DNA of 64,000 nt from Neobacillus endophyticus (GTDB lineage: Bacteria; Bacillota; Bacilli; Bacillales; Cytobacillaceae): the NCBI RefSeq assembly GCF_013248975.1, contig NZ_JABRWH010000001.1, positions 3,988,001-4,052,000 of the forward strand. Reading direction: 5' to 3'. Positions 27,839 to 36,791 of this stretch are shown here, piece by piece. The notes beneath the pieces were generated by a model. The model was not told where the DNA came from. It ran no database searches and saw only the letters and a program-made list of their open reading frames with translations. A program made the position numbers and the translations under genes. How positions within the stretch are numbered: position 1 is the first letter of the stretch; each line of letters begins with the position of its first letter.

Positions 27839-27870
27839 AAAGACATTGGCCAAGCCACTGTCTTTTTTTA
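27839..27870 (+). terminator. Terminator of the yneN-like gene
   Basis: AGACATTGGC and GCCACTGTCT pair with one mismatch, followed by TTTTTTTATTTT. Confidence 0.7.
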
Positions 27871-27880
27871 TTTTCCAATA

Positions 27881-27947
27881 AGCTTTCCTATTAGGCATAA
27901 GCCGCAACTACGCCTAACGAATTCGCCAATCGCGAGTTTTCTTTATT
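27881..27947 (-). repeat. Interspersed hairpin repeat, copy A (shorter)
   Basis: Read on the minus strand it goes AATAAAGAAAACTCGCGATT, GGCGA..., GGCGTAGTTGC, CTTATGCCTAATAGGAAAG. The same modules in the same order occur at 34857-34947 on the plus strand. This copy lacks about 20 bases found in the middle of copy B. It can form the hairpin TTAGGC...GCCTAA. Confidence 0.75.
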
Positions 27948-28099
27948 GGCTATCCTATGCTGATTGTAACGGAAATCTATAGTCCAATATAACAGCGTCT
28001 AATTTTTAAGACACGATTAAATTTTCAAAAAGTTGTAATAATTGCAAGCGTTTCCGGAAATAATAACTGTTACAATAAGTCATAAGGAAGGTGATAATG

Positions 28100-28231
28100 A
28101 TGAGAAAACCAAGAAAACGTTCGTTCGCAGAACTTGTATCTGAAAATAAATCACAACTTTTGAAGGATCGTGCTGCAATGGAAAAAATTGAACAGCGCCT
28201 TGAGGAAAAGCGTTTGGGAAAGGCAGAGTAA
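28100..28231 (+). CDS. FbpB-family small basic protein
   Basis: A 43-residue ORF beginning MRKPRKRSFAELVSENKSQL and ending EQRLEEKRLGKAE. The pattern of a basic start, FxxLVxxNKxxLLxD, and a charged helix matches the Fur-regulated basic protein B family as remembered. FbpB works with the FsrA small RNA in iron sparing in B. subtilis; whether that holds here is unknown, and no clear Fur box was seen upstream. AAGGAAGG precedes two adjacent ATGs (28097 and 28100). Confidence 0.75.
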   Translation: MRKPRKRSFAELVSENKSQLLKDRAAMEKIEQRLEEKRLGKAE

Positions 28232-28297
28232 TCACATTGATTACCAATCATGTTTACATTCCTTAATGGACAAAATGTACATAAGGAGGGATGAGAT

Positions 28298-28438
28298 ATG
28301 GGAAAAGGATATCAAACAAAACGATTTAGACCAACTCACATTGGTACACAACCGAGAAGCTTCGGTGGTAATAAAGGAAAGCAAATGCAGGATAAATCCG
28401 GCGAACACGCACAAGTGATGCAAACGAAAGGCGAATAA
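28298..28438 (+). CDS. sspN: Small acid-soluble spore protein N
   Basis: A 46-residue ORF starting [20 protein letters not shown] with ANKG-type [16 protein letters not shown] and ending QVMQTKGE. This is the SspN pattern (PSHLGTKP...NKGEKMHDTSG...IMQTKGE) as remembered. AAGGAGGG lies 8 bases before the ATG. tlp follows, as in the B. subtilis sspN-tlp pair, though here a terminator-like hairpin lies between them. Confidence 0.92.
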   Translation: MGKGYQTKRFRPTHIGTQPRSFGGNKGKQMQDKSGEHAQVMQTKGE

Positions 28439-28445
28439 TAAAAAT

Positions 28446-28481
28446 TGGGGGACCCAGGCTTACAAAACCTGGGTCTTTTTG
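28446..28481 (+). terminator. Terminator after sspN
   Basis: GACCCAGG (28451-28458) and CCTGGGTC (28468-28475) followed by TTTTT. Confidence 0.85.
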
Positions 28482-28560
28482 AGCGAAAAATTTTTGTGAT
28501 ATTTTTTATCCTTCGTTACAAACTAAATGTGTATCAAATACACCTTTAGGAGGTCATAAC

Positions 28561-28788
28561 ATGAACTATCCCAATAAACCAAAACCAGATGATCGCAGCG
28601 ATAATGTGGAAAAATTGCAGTCCATGATACATCATACGATTGAAAATATGGAGGCTGCCGAAGAATCACTAAGGTACACGGATAGTGAAGAACAGCGCCA
28701 GCAAATTGAAGCGAAAAACGACCGCAGAAGGGAAAGTATTGATTCTTTCCGTTCTGAGATTAAAGACGAGGCAAATCGAAGTAAATAA
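28561..28788 (+). CDS. tlp: Small acid-soluble spore protein Tlp (thioredoxin-like)
   Basis: A 75-residue, hydrophilic, helical protein with PKPDDRSDNVEKLQSMI and ENMEAAEESL...IEAKNDRRRESID, the usual Tlp sequence. Forespore-expressed, its exact role in spores is minor. An AGGAGG site precedes the ATG. It follows sspN, keeping the B. subtilis order. Confidence 0.92.
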   Translation: MNYPNKPKPDDRSDNVEKLQSMIHHTIENMEAAEESLRYTDSEEQRQQIEAKNDRRRESIDSFRSEIKDEANRSK

Positions 28789-28800
28789 TAAATGTTGAGT

Positions 28801-28832
28801 GGGATCAGTTCGTTTTGAACTGATTCTTTTTT
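28801..28832 (+). terminator. Terminator of tlp
   Basis: GATCAGTTC (28803-28811) and GAACTGATTC followed by TTTTTT. Confidence 0.8.
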
Positions 28833-28906
28833 AATGCCTTATATTTCGTAAATGCAAGAGGCATATGGTAAGATGAAAGAGAATTTTTTACAGAAGAAGT
28901 GATGAA

Positions 28907-31237
28907 ATGACCCAACAAGTTAATCAACCGGAAATTGACAATATTTTAATGTGGGAAAAAGAGCTTAGGGAATATGGAACGATTGCAAATGAAAATCAAT
29001 TAATCATTGCCTTAAGTGAGGAATCTGATCCATCGAGACTTTCCAGACTTTTTACCATTGCTTCGCAATCGCGAATCAAACGAATTTCCCGTGACCATGT
29101 AGCTGAAATTTGGCTTGAAAATGCATTAAAATTAGATCCCAGTAATCGAATGGCAAAAGAAATATCTCTCCATTCCGATTGGAAAAAATTCAGAGGATTT
29201 ATGGCAAAGCTATCATTTCCTCCTATGAGGGAAACGGATAATCGCACAGCCAAAAAGAAAATGGCAGAGCAATATATAAAAATTTGCCAAGACTTTTTGA
29301 ATACTTCCGAAGAACCATTGGAGGACTTACAAACGAAAAGCAATTTGGCCTCAACCATTGCCGATCAGGCTTTGTTCAATAAATACCAAGATCTTTATGA
29401 ACTATTACGTGATGCCATTGAAGCAACTGCAAGTTTATTAAAAGCAGTTGAAGAATATGAACAATCCATTATTGGGGTATTCCATACCTCAACTTATTTA
29501 GACAATTTAAAGCTGTGTTTAACGAATGTGGAAGAAATCAAACATAAATGGCTGGAGATCTTTTCTGATAAGGAGCCGAAGGTTGAACCTGAGAATCATG
29601 CACTTGATGAACTAAATATGTTAATTGGCATGGATTTAGTGAAAAACCGGGTACATGATTTCTATCAGTTTCTAAAATATCAGAAGCAAAGAAAAGAACT
29701 TGGCTTCAAAATGAAAGATGAATTAAGTCTCAACATGATTCTGACCGGAAATCCGGGGACCGGGAAAACGACAATCGCCAGATTAATGGCCAAAATCTAT
29801 CATGAGCTTGGTGTACTTCCACGTGAAGAAGTGATTGAGGCAGACCGTTCCCATTTAGTCGGTTCTTTTGTGGGTCAGACAGAGGAAAACGTCCGGTCAG
29901 TCGTCGAACGCTCAGTTGGAGGCGTTTTGTTTATTGATGAGGCGTATAGCTTAAAACGGGAAGGTCAGTCCGGAAATGATTATGGCCAAACCGCTATTGA
30001 CACTCTTGTCTCTTTGATGACAGGGAAAGAATTTGGCGGTAAATTTGCGGTGATATTGGCTGGATATCCTGAGGAAATGCGTATATTTTTACAGGCCAAC
30101 CCCGGCTTACGAAGCCGTTTTCCACAGTCGAATATGATCCATTTGGAAAATTATTCGATGGAGGAATTAATTCAAATTGCGGAGAAGGCAGCGCAAGATA
30201 ACGATTATTTCCTTACAGATGATGCAAAAATTGAAATTGCTCATCGCTTAGAGCGTGAGCAAGTTGATGACACCTTTGGTAATGCCAGAACCGTGTCTAA
30301 TATCATTTTAGAGGCTATTTTTAGAAAGGGCTCTACTGTACAAGGGACTGACCCAAAAGCAATCATTCATTATATGCTTTTAAATAAAGAAGATTTTCAA
30401 ATACAGCATGTGGATCGTGATGAATCACCAAATGACCTCCTGGAAAATTTAATTGGGATGGAAGCATTAAAAGCAGAAATGCAAAAACTGATTTCCTTTG
30501 TAAAAATACAGCAATTTAGAAGGAATAAAGGTTTGCCGCCAGTCCCCATACAACTTCATTCTGTTTTTACCGGTAATCCTGGGACAGGTAAAACAACAGT
30601 CGCAAAAATCTATGCGAAGCTTCTTAAGGAGTGCGGTATTTTAAAAAGAGGCCACTTAATTGTTACAAGCAGAGCAGACTTTGTAGCAGGATATGTGGGG
30701 CAATCGGCTATTAAAACAAAGAAAAAAATCAGGGAGGCCCTTGGCGGAGTTTTATTCATTGATGAAGCATATTCTCTTCTAAGCCAGAGTGCAGGTGATT
30801 TTGGAAAAGAAGTCATCGATACTCTAGTTGATGAGATGACAAGGCATAATGAAAACTTGGTAGTGGTGCTTGCGGGCTATCCTGACCAAATGGACGAACT
30901 CCTAGAAAGTAACCCTGGATTGCGTTCAAGATTTAAAAAGTTCTTTTTCTTTCCTGATTATCCATCCGAGGAATTGCTCGAAATTATGAATTCCTATGCT
31001 GAAAGCTATCAATACAAGCTCACAGAAGAGGCAAATGAATTGCTAAAGAGGCTATTGAACTCTGAGAGTTTTAGCGGCAATGGTCGTTTTGCTACAAATA
31101 CGGTGGATGAATTGATACAAGTACAAGCAGCAAGGCTTATGACTCTTTCCGACAATGACGCTTTAGATGAAAAAGCTATCTACCTCGATACAGATGACGT
31201 ATATGCTGTTTTTAATAAACAATTGAAATTAGATTGA
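28907..31237 (+). CDS. Double AAA+ ATPase, SpoVK/CbxX-CfxQ type
   Basis: A 776-residue protein with a ~230-residue helical N-terminal region and two CbxX-type AAA+ modules. Walker A motifs are GNPGTGKTTIAR (about residue 281) and GNPGTGKTTVAK (about 556); Walker B motifs are GVLFIDEAYSL in both; pore-type segments include SHLVGSFVGQTEEN and ADFVAGYVGQSAIK. B. subtilis SpoVK is about 320 residues with one such module, so this is an extended relative, not a straight orthologue. It likely remodels protein complexes during sporulation, inferred from family and from its place between tlp and yneP. Confidence 0.85.
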   Translation: MTQQVNQPEIDNILMWEKELREYGTIANENQLIIALSEESDPSRLSRLFTIASQSRIKRISRDHVAEIWLENALKLDPSNRMAKEISLHSDWKKFRGFMAKLSFPPMRETDNRTAKKKMAEQYIKICQDFLNTSEEPLEDLQTKSNLASTIADQALFNKYQDLYELLRDAIEATASLLKAVEEYEQSIIGVFHTSTYLDNLKLCLTNVEEIKHKWLEIFSDKEPKVEPENHALDELNMLIGMDLVKNRVHDFYQFLKYQKQRKELGFKMKDELSLNMILTGNPGTGKTTIARLMAKIYHELGVLPREEVIEADRSHLVGSFVGQTEENVRSVVERSVGGVLFIDEAYSLKREGQSGNDYGQTAIDTLVSLMTGKEFGGKFAVILAGYPEEMRIFLQANPGLRSRFPQSNMIHLENYSMEELIQIAEKAAQDNDYFLTDDAKIEIAHRLEREQVDDTFGNARTVSNIILEAIFRKGSTVQGTDPKAIIHYMLLNKEDFQIQHVDRDESPNDLLENLIGMEALKAEMQKLISFVKIQQFRRNKGLPPVPIQLHSVFTGNPGTGKTTVAKIYAKLLKECGILKRGHLIVTSRADFVAGYVGQSAIKTKKKIREALGGVLFIDEAYSLLSQSAGDFGKEVIDTLVDEMTRHNENLVVVLAGYPDQMDELLESNPGLRSRFKKFFFFPDYPSEELLEIMNSYAESYQYKLTEEANELLKRLLNSESFSGNGRFATNTVDELIQVQAARLMTLSDNDALDEKAIYLDTDDVYAVFNKQLKLD

Positions 31238-31252
31238 AAGGATTAGCTGAAA

Positions 31253-31681
31253 ATGGACAATCATTTTGTTTCTACAAGAGAAATTCATTTATATTACGCA
31301 GATACTGACATGATGGGCGTGATCTATCATGCCAATTATTTAAAATTCTTTGAATTAGGCAGAACCGGTTTGATTGAGGATTTAGGATTTAGTTATGTTG
31401 GAATGGAAGATTCTGGATATTTTGCACCAGTTTATGATATTCAGGTTACCTATAGAAAACCTCTCCGTTATGGAGACAAGGCCTATGTCCATACATGGGT
31501 AGACCACAATGATGGAATCAAAACAATTTATGGATATCAAATATTAAACGGAAATGATGAATTATGTGCAGAAGGCTCTTCCACACATATTATCGTGAAA
31601 AAAGATAATTTTAGGCCGGCATCATTTAAAAAGGCATTCCCGGAATGGTATTTAAAATATGAAGAAATAAAGAAAAAATAG
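31253..31681 (+). CDS. yneP: Acyl-CoA thioesterase, 4HBT family (YneP-like)
   Basis: A 142-residue hot-dog-fold thioesterase of the YbgC/FadM type. The active-site stretch YADTDMMGVIYHANYLKFFE contains the Asp used in catalysis. It hydrolyses acyl-CoA thioesters; the chain length is not predictable here. It starts 15 bases after the AAA+ gene and 33 bases before yneQ, so the three may be cotranscribed. The position equals that of B. subtilis yneP. Confidence 0.88.
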   Translation: MDNHFVSTREIHLYYADTDMMGVIYHANYLKFFELGRTGLIEDLGFSYVGMEDSGYFAPVYDIQVTYRKPLRYGDKAYVHTWVDHNDGIKTIYGYQILNGNDELCAEGSSTHIIVKKDNFRPASFKKAFPEWYLKYEEIKKK

Positions 31682-31714
31682 AAGCTCAATTTGAATTGGA
31701 ATGAAGGTGTTAAG

Positions 31715-32005
31715 GTGGCTTTCGGGATAAGGAAACAAGATTTAGTCGAGTGGAAAATGAAAATTGATCGCGGTGAGATCGCCTTTTTAACTCATTATTG
31801 GCTTGATGATCGATTTCCAGAGAGTAAATCAGTTACAAAGGTTGGCTGTAGCAACCTAGAAAAACTGGCAGCCTGGGGGCAAAAATACGGATTACGTAAG
31901 GAATGGATCCATCACCGGGCAGACGGATATTCTCACTTTGATTTACTTGGTAAAAAACAAATCGAGATCCTGAAAGAAGAAGGGCTGTTGCATCATATAT
32001 GGTAA
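31715..32005 (+). CDS. yneQ: YneQ-like conserved protein
   Basis: A 96-residue protein with a conserved-looking core: AFLTHYWLDDRFP, SVTKVGCSNLEKLAAWGQKYG and WIHHRADGYSHFDLLG. The Trp/His-rich pattern suggests a small metal- or nucleic-acid-related protein, but no function is known. The GTG at 31715 (MAFGIRKQ) has AAGGTG five bases upstream and matches the remembered B. subtilis start; a TTG at 31691 is in frame but unsupported. Confidence 0.85.
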   Translation: MAFGIRKQDLVEWKMKIDRGEIAFLTHYWLDDRFPESKSVTKVGCSNLEKLAAWGQKYGLRKEWIHHRADGYSHFDLLGKKQIEILKEEGLLHHIW

Positions 32006-32040
32006 AAAAGGCGGAGTTTTTATGAAACTCCGCTTTTTAT
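32005..32040. terminator. Bidirectional terminator
   Basis: GCGGAGTTT (32011-32019) and AAACTCCGC (32025-32033), with T on the right and A on the left; it separates yneQ from the convergent small gene. Confidence 0.8.
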
Positions 32041-32051
32041 ATAATTTTTCG

Positions 32052-32225
32052 TTAGTTCAAATCCAGTTCTTCAAAAAAATCAAGCAGTTCGTCGAAATTT
32101 CTTGTTACCTTTACTGGAGATTCTTCGGATTCGTTCTCGCAATAAAATTCGATGATAAACTCATTTATATCAGTACTTTTAGTTAATTCAGTTGAAAATA
32201 TATATTCATGTCCGATCTTTTGCAC
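32052..32225 (-). CDS. Small acidic hypothetical protein
   Basis: A 57-residue protein with an acidic C-terminus (RNFDELLDFFEELDLN). A GTG at 32225 follows TTGGAGGGG by 6 bases and is preferred; a TTG at 32240 is in frame. It occupies the place of B. subtilis yneR next to plsY but lacks the HesB-like sequence of YneR as remembered. Function unknown. Confidence 0.6.
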   Translation of the reverse strand: MQKIGHEYIFSTELTKSTDINEFIIEFYCENESEESPVKVTRNFDELLDFFEELDLN

Positions 32226-32311
32226 GATAATCCCCTCCAACGATTGGTAATATTTATAAGTACATTGTACTCTAAATACTACGAAATAGCTGGCAGAATT
32301 ATGAAAGTTTC

Positions 32312-32340
32312 ATGAAAAAAAGGAACACGAGGTTCCTTTA
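32312..32340 (-). terminator. Terminator of plsY
   Basis: On the minus strand AGGAACC, loop TCG and GTTCCT followed by TTTTTTT; it overlaps the plsY stop. Confidence 0.7.
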
Positions 32341-32937
32341 TAGCCATTTAATCTTTGGTTCTGTTTTATTCATGATTCTCTTAATATTTGCCCTGTGGCG
32401 ATAGAAGACGAACGACGTCAACAGAATGATCGTAACGAGCAAAGGGATATTAAAATTCTGGATAAAACCCATAACGATGACATATAGGATGCCAACAACA
32501 CCTGCTACCATAGATGATAGAGAAACATATTTTGATATGTACAGGCAAATAAAGAAGGCAATTATGACCGTAATAAATAATAGTGGTGCACAGAACAAGA
32601 TTACTCCACCGGAAGTTGCAACAGCTTTTCCACCGCGAAATCCTGCAAAGATAGGGTAAATATGACCAATAACGGCTAATATTCCTGGTACCAATGGAAT
32701 CAGATCTTGGTGAAAAATCATAGGTAATGCTGCTGCTAATGTTCCTTTTAAAATATCGGAAAGGGTTACGGCCAATCCCGCTTTTACACCAAGGGTTCGA
32801 AATGTATTGGTTCCACCTAAATTGCCGCTGCCATGCTGGCGTATATCGGTATTATAAAATGCCTTTCCAATAATTAAACCCGAAGGTATGGAACCAAGTA
32901 AATAAGCCAGAACCAAGATGATAATTATTTGAATCAT
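32338..32937 (-). CDS. plsY: Glycerol-3-phosphate acyltransferase PlsY
   Basis: An integral membrane enzyme that acylates sn-glycerol-3-phosphate with acyl-phosphate, the first step of phospholipid synthesis. The 199 residues hold five hydrophobic segments and the three family motifs: [11 protein letters not shown], the [16 protein letters not shown] stretch, and the later [13 protein letters not shown]. It is divergent from the SH3/GH18 gene. The position matches B. subtilis yneS. Confidence 0.97.
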   Translation of the reverse strand: MIQIIIILVLAYLLGSIPSGLIIGKAFYNTDIRQHGSGNLGGTNTFRTLGVKAGLAVTLSDILKGTLAAALPMIFHQDLIPLVPGILAVIGHIYPIFAGFRGGKAVATSGGVILFCAPLLFITVIIAFFICLYISKYVSLSSMVAGVVGILYVIVMGFIQNFNIPLLVTIILLTSFVFYRHRANIKRIMNKTEPKIKWL

Positions 32938-33110
32938 TAACGTATTCTCCTTTTAATAGAAAGATCCAGTATCTATTTTACCATGGAAACACGAAAAAAC
33001 ACCATTATACTTTTTCTATCCTTTAAATTGAAGAACCAAACGGAGATAGGAGAAAAATCTCTTTCCAATTCCAATAAGATATTTTAGGATAGAAAAAGGG
33101 AGGAAGTTTA

Positions 33111-34850
33111 ATGGTACAAATAGAATTATCAAAAAAACGGCGTTTATCAGCAAAAGGAATATTTTTTGGATTGATCGCTGCCTTTATTCTGGTTATTTCT
33201 GCGATCTTTTTTTTATTTTATCCGTTCGCATCAACTGAGAAAACTGTGTATTTTCATGGTTTGAATCCAATTATTTATAAAGGGGCTCAACAGGGAAATG
33301 CTTTAATCGAGAAGAATAAAGTTTACATTCCCTTGAGCTTTTTAAAAAAGGATTTAGACAATTCCGTTATAATGGACGAACAATCAAAATCCATTATTAT
33401 TACTAGTAATGATAAGGTTGTGCAATTGCCTCTTAATTCTTTAAAGTACTATGTAAATGGGAAGCAGAAGAAAATACAGCAAGCACCGATAATTACAAAA
33501 GACGGAGATGTTTTTGCGGAATTAGATTTGCTGCTTTCGATTTACCCTGTTCAGTATAAAAGGCTACCAGAGAGCCATGCTGTATGGATCCAAAGAGCTG
33601 GAGAGGAATACACGAATGGGACAATAGCAGCTGACAGTGCTAAAGCGGATTGGCTTAGACTAAGAACAAGTGCTAGTGTTCGAACACCATATACTGCAGA
33701 GACAAGTAATCATGAACCTGTTTTTATTGAGAGAGAAAAGGATGGATATTATTTCGTCAGGAAAGCAAATGGAATCGGCGGTTATATTAAAAAAGATTAT
33801 GTGAAAACGGAAGATAAAGTAAAAATCAATATTGCACAAACATCTGTAACATATTCACTGCCGAAAATAAATGGACCACTTAACTTGACTTGGGAAGCCG
33901 TATATACGAAAACTCCAGCATCATCCACCCTGCCGGTTATGCCAGGCATCAATGTTGTTTCACCCACATGGTTTTCACTGGCTAGTGAAAAAGGAGCAAT
34001 CAAGAACAAGGCTTCATTGCAATATAGCAAATGGGCTCATCAAAAAGGCTATCAAGTATGGGGAGCGTTCTCCAATTCGTTTGACCCAGGACTCACTTTT
34101 CAAACATTGAAAAACTTTGAAAACCGTCAGAACATTATCAGGCAGTTGCTTCGTTGTAGTAAGCAATATCAAATACAAGGCATCAACTTTGATATCGAAA
34201 ATGTGAATGAGGAAGATGGACAGCTTGTTACCCAGCTTGTAAAGGAGGCGGCTCCTTATTTCCATGCTGCAGGATTAATTGTATCGATGGACATTACGTT
34301 CCCTTCAGGAGATCATAATAAATGGTCGTCTTTTTATGAACGGTCAAAGCTTTCACAAATTGCTGATTATCTTATTGTCATGGCTTATGATGAACACACA
34401 AGTGCTGTTACAGGCGAAGGAAGTGTTGCAAGTCTTCCGTGGGTGGAAAGCAATTTGAAAAATTTACTCACCGAGGTACCTAAAGAAAAACTAGTACTTG
34501 GTGTTCCCTTGTTTTCAAGGCTTTGGAAGGAACAAACCAATCCCGATGGTTCCGTTCATATAACATCAAAAGCAGTTTCGATGGATACGGCAAAATCATG
34601 GCTTGCATCAAAAGGGATCGTGCCAACTTACGACAAGCAAAGCGGACAAAACTATGCACAATATTCTGCGCCAAACGAAGATACCACTTATAAAATATGG
34701 TTGGAAGATGAGATGTCTTTAACCAAACGTGTGCAATTAGCTGAAAAATATCATCTGGCAGGAGTGGCCAGCTGGTCAAGAAATTTTGGCGACCAAACAG
34801 CATGGACAGCATTAACCCCAGAAACAGATAAAAATATGGCAAAAAAATAA
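33111..34850 (+). CDS. SH3-domain glycoside hydrolase family 18 protein
   Basis: A 579-residue membrane-anchored or secreted protein. An N-terminal basic stretch and transmembrane segment (about 17-36) lead to a stalk domain (about 45-165) of the copper-amine-oxidase-N type, an SH3-like domain (about 180-235) and a GH18 barrel (about 265-570). The barrel carries the catalytic strand QGINFDIENVNEED, so the proton-donor Glu is present, and YLIVMAYDEH. GH18 proteins with SH3 modules in Bacillus usually act on peptidoglycan or spore cortex. GGGAGGAAG precedes the ATG. It is an insertion relative to the B. subtilis order between plsY and yneT. Confidence 0.85.
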   Translation: MVQIELSKKRRLSAKGIFFGLIAAFILVISAIFFLFYPFASTEKTVYFHGLNPIIYKGAQQGNALIEKNKVYIPLSFLKKDLDNSVIMDEQSKSIIITSNDKVVQLPLNSLKYYVNGKQKKIQQAPIITKDGDVFAELDLLLSIYPVQYKRLPESHAVWIQRAGEEYTNGTIAADSAKADWLRLRTSASVRTPYTAETSNHEPVFIEREKDGYYFVRKANGIGGYIKKDYVKTEDKVKINIAQTSVTYSLPKINGPLNLTWEAVYTKTPASSTLPVMPGINVVSPTWFSLASEKGAIKNKASLQYSKWAHQKGYQVWGAFSNSFDPGLTFQTLKNFENRQNIIRQLLRCSKQYQIQGINFDIENVNEEDGQLVTQLVKEAAPYFHAAGLIVSMDITFPSGDHNKWSSFYERSKLSQIADYLIVMAYDEHTSAVTGEGSVASLPWVESNLKNLLTEVPKEKLVLGVPLFSRLWKEQTNPDGSVHITSKAVSMDTAKSWLASKGIVPTYDKQSGQNYAQYSAPNEDTTYKIWLEDEMSLTKRVQLAEKYHLAGVASWSRNFGDQTAWTALTPETDKNMAKK

Positions 34851-34856
34851 TATTCG

Positions 34857-34947
34857 AATAAAGAAAACTCGCCGATTGGCGAGCCCGACAGGGCGAAGAC
34901 AGAGGCGTAGTTGCCCTTATGCCTGATAGGAAAGTTTTCCTATCGGC
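34857..34947 (+). repeat. Interspersed hairpin repeat, copy B (full)
   Basis: Three successive hairpins: CTCGCC-GATT-GGCGAG, AGGGC...GCCCT enclosing GAAGACAGAGGCGTAGTT, and GATAGGAAA-GT-TTTCCTATC. Copy A at 27881-27947 has the same modules inverted. Both copies lie directly downstream of a protein gene. Confidence 0.8.
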
Positions 34948-34948
34948 C

Positions 34949-34981
34949 AAAAAAGGCTGGTGAAAGATCCAGCCTTTTTGA
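34949..34981 (+). terminator. Terminator downstream of the GH18 gene
   Basis: AAAAGGCTGG (34951-34960) and CCAGCCTTTTTG (34969-34980), immediately after repeat copy B. Confidence 0.8.
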
Positions 34982-35171
34982 ATTTTAAACGGCTTTTTCT
35001 TTACAAATATATGGAGAATTTTCAAACCATTTGTTACGTATATAGAAGAATAAACCGCGAACAAATATAATAGTTCTAGGAATAAAAATACTATATTTGG
35101 AAACCGGCCATAAAATTCACTGTATGAGTCGGTTTATCTTTTAATTGCCCAAATGGAATTAAAGGGAGCGA

Positions 35172-36029
35172 ATGAAAATGAAACTAAGTGAGAATGAAAA
35201 ATATTATCGTGATCTTGCCGAAAAATATGAAAATCTGAGCAGAATTTTAGAAAAGCAGCTGCAAGAGGAAATAATCAAGAATAAAGAAAAAGACCAGATC
35301 CTTATTCAGCACTCAAGGCTTGCGGCGATGGGAGAAATGGTGGCGAATATCAGTCATCAATGGCGTCAGCCTTTAAACAATTTGACACTGTTGCTTCAAG
35401 ATGTAAGGGAGGCATTGGAATTTGGTGAAATTGATGACCATTATATCGATCAATTTACGAGAGAAGGAATGGTTATCATAAAAAATATGTCTCAGACCAT
35501 CAATGATTTTCGCAGATTTTACAAACCGAATAAGGAAAAAAGTGCTTTTTCTGTAGGAGATTCGATTGTAGAGGCATTGTCCATCTTTTCAATTAGCTTA
35601 AAAAAACATGGGATTCAAGTAGAATTTAAATTTGGCGGCCAGCAAATCGCTTATGGCTATCCAAATGAATACGGGCTTGTGGTTCTCAATATCCTTTCAA
35701 ATGCCAGGGATGCTTTTGTGGCCAATACGATCAATAATCGTAAACTAATAATTAAATTATCCGAATCGGAAAAATTCGTATCAGCAGAATTTATTGATAA
35801 TGCGGGCGGGATTGAACCATCACTCCTTCAAAAAATATTTGATCCTTATTTTACAACCAAGCCTCAAGGTACTGGTTTCGGTCTTTATATGACTAAAATG
35901 ATAGTGGAAAATATGAGCGGGATGGTATCTGTCGAAAACACCAGCAATGGAGCGAAATTCAGTTTATCTGTACCAAAGGCAGCAACCTTAATAGAAAAGG
36001 AATTTACCGCAACACTAGCGAACAAATAA
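35172..36029 (+). CDS. Soluble sensor histidine kinase
   Basis: A 285-residue kinase without membrane segments or a recognisable sensory domain. A short N-terminal coiled coil (about 1-45) precedes the phospho-acceptor HisKA-like helix GEMVANISHQWRQPLNNL (His near residue 61). Then come the N box LNILSNARDAF, the G1 box IDNAGGI, and GTGFGLYMTKMIVE. No response regulator gene is adjacent, so it is an orphan here. The compact layout resembles sporulation-type or KinB-independent soluble kinases, but the input signal is unknown. Confidence 0.88.
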   Translation: MKMKLSENEKYYRDLAEKYENLSRILEKQLQEEIIKNKEKDQILIQHSRLAAMGEMVANISHQWRQPLNNLTLLLQDVREALEFGEIDDHYIDQFTREGMVIIKNMSQTINDFRRFYKPNKEKSAFSVGDSIVEALSIFSISLKKHGIQVEFKFGGQQIAYGYPNEYGLVVLNILSNARDAFVANTINNRKLIIKLSESEKFVSAEFIDNAGGIEPSLLQKIFDPYFTTKPQGTGFGLYMTKMIVENMSGMVSVENTSNGAKFSLSVPKAATLIEKEFTATLANK

Positions 36030-36106
36030 CTTTCGCTGGAAATGTTTTATTTTATATTTTTATACTTTGTAGGTAAAATAAAGTAAAATACTTGAGGAGT
36101 GAAGTT

Positions 36107-36520
36107 ATGGCAATCGAAAACCCGAGTCTTGAAGAAATTGGAGCTATTTTAAAAAAATCTAAACGCATTGCCGTCGTTGGCTTAAGCAATAAACCTGATC
36201 GAACCTCTTACCAAGTTTCTAAAGTAATGCAGCAGGCAGGCTATGAGATTATTCCTGTCAATCCGGTCATTGATGAAGCGCTTGGTGTAAAGGCTATAGC
36301 CTCATTAAAAGATATTGAAGGGCATATCGACATTGTTAACGTATTCCGTCGTTCCGAACAATTGCTGGATGTGGCTAAAGAATTTCTTGAGGTAGATGCT
36401 GATGTTTTTTGGGCACAGCAGGGATTAGTAAATGAAGAAGCTTACGAATTATTAAAAGGTAAAGGATTCACCGTGATCATGGATCGTTGTATTAAAGTAA
36501 TGCATGCTTTAACGAAGTAA
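36107..36520 (+). CDS. yneT: CoA-binding protein YneT
   Basis: A 137-residue Rossmann-like CoA-binding domain protein. KRIAVVGLSNKPDRTSYQVS holds the dinucleotide/CoA-binding loop, followed by YEIIPVNP, and the C-terminal GFTVIMDRCIKVMH. The ATG at 36107 has TGAGGAGTG upstream; a TTG at 36092 is in frame. Cellular role undefined. It precedes parE as in B. subtilis. Confidence 0.9.
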   Translation: MAIENPSLEEIGAILKKSKRIAVVGLSNKPDRTSYQVSKVMQQAGYEIIPVNPVIDEALGVKAIASLKDIEGHIDIVNVFRRSEQLLDVAKEFLEVDADVFWAQQGLVNEEAYELLKGKGFTVIMDRCIKVMHALTK

Positions 36521-36531
36521 AAATCTGGATG

Positions 36532-36565
36532 AAAAGCTGCCAAAATAATGCAGCTTTTTTTCGTT
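36532..36565 (+). terminator. Terminator of yneT
   Basis: AAGCTGC (36534-36540) and GCAGCTT (36550-36556) followed by TTTTTT. Confidence 0.8.
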
Positions 36566-36791
36566 TTTATCCAAAATTTTCTAGTGAATCCGTTTGATTT
36601 TGAGATTGTTTTAAATTCGGTATTTGCCAAATCGAAATAAATCGCTAAAATATAGCATAGACGCTTCGAGAATATATGATAAAATGAATTAGCAAACATT
36701 TGTTCTTTCCTACTCATTCATATTGAATCATACATTTTGAATGTGCAAATAGAAGTTGTTTCTTTTTGAAGGAAATGAAAGGGGAATTTTA

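Noticed and set aside
34480..35064. 194-codon minus-strand frame overlapping the end of the GH18 gene and repeat copy B
   Set aside because: It covers a strong GH18 coding end, a terminator and a repeat, and its translation has no coherent domain.
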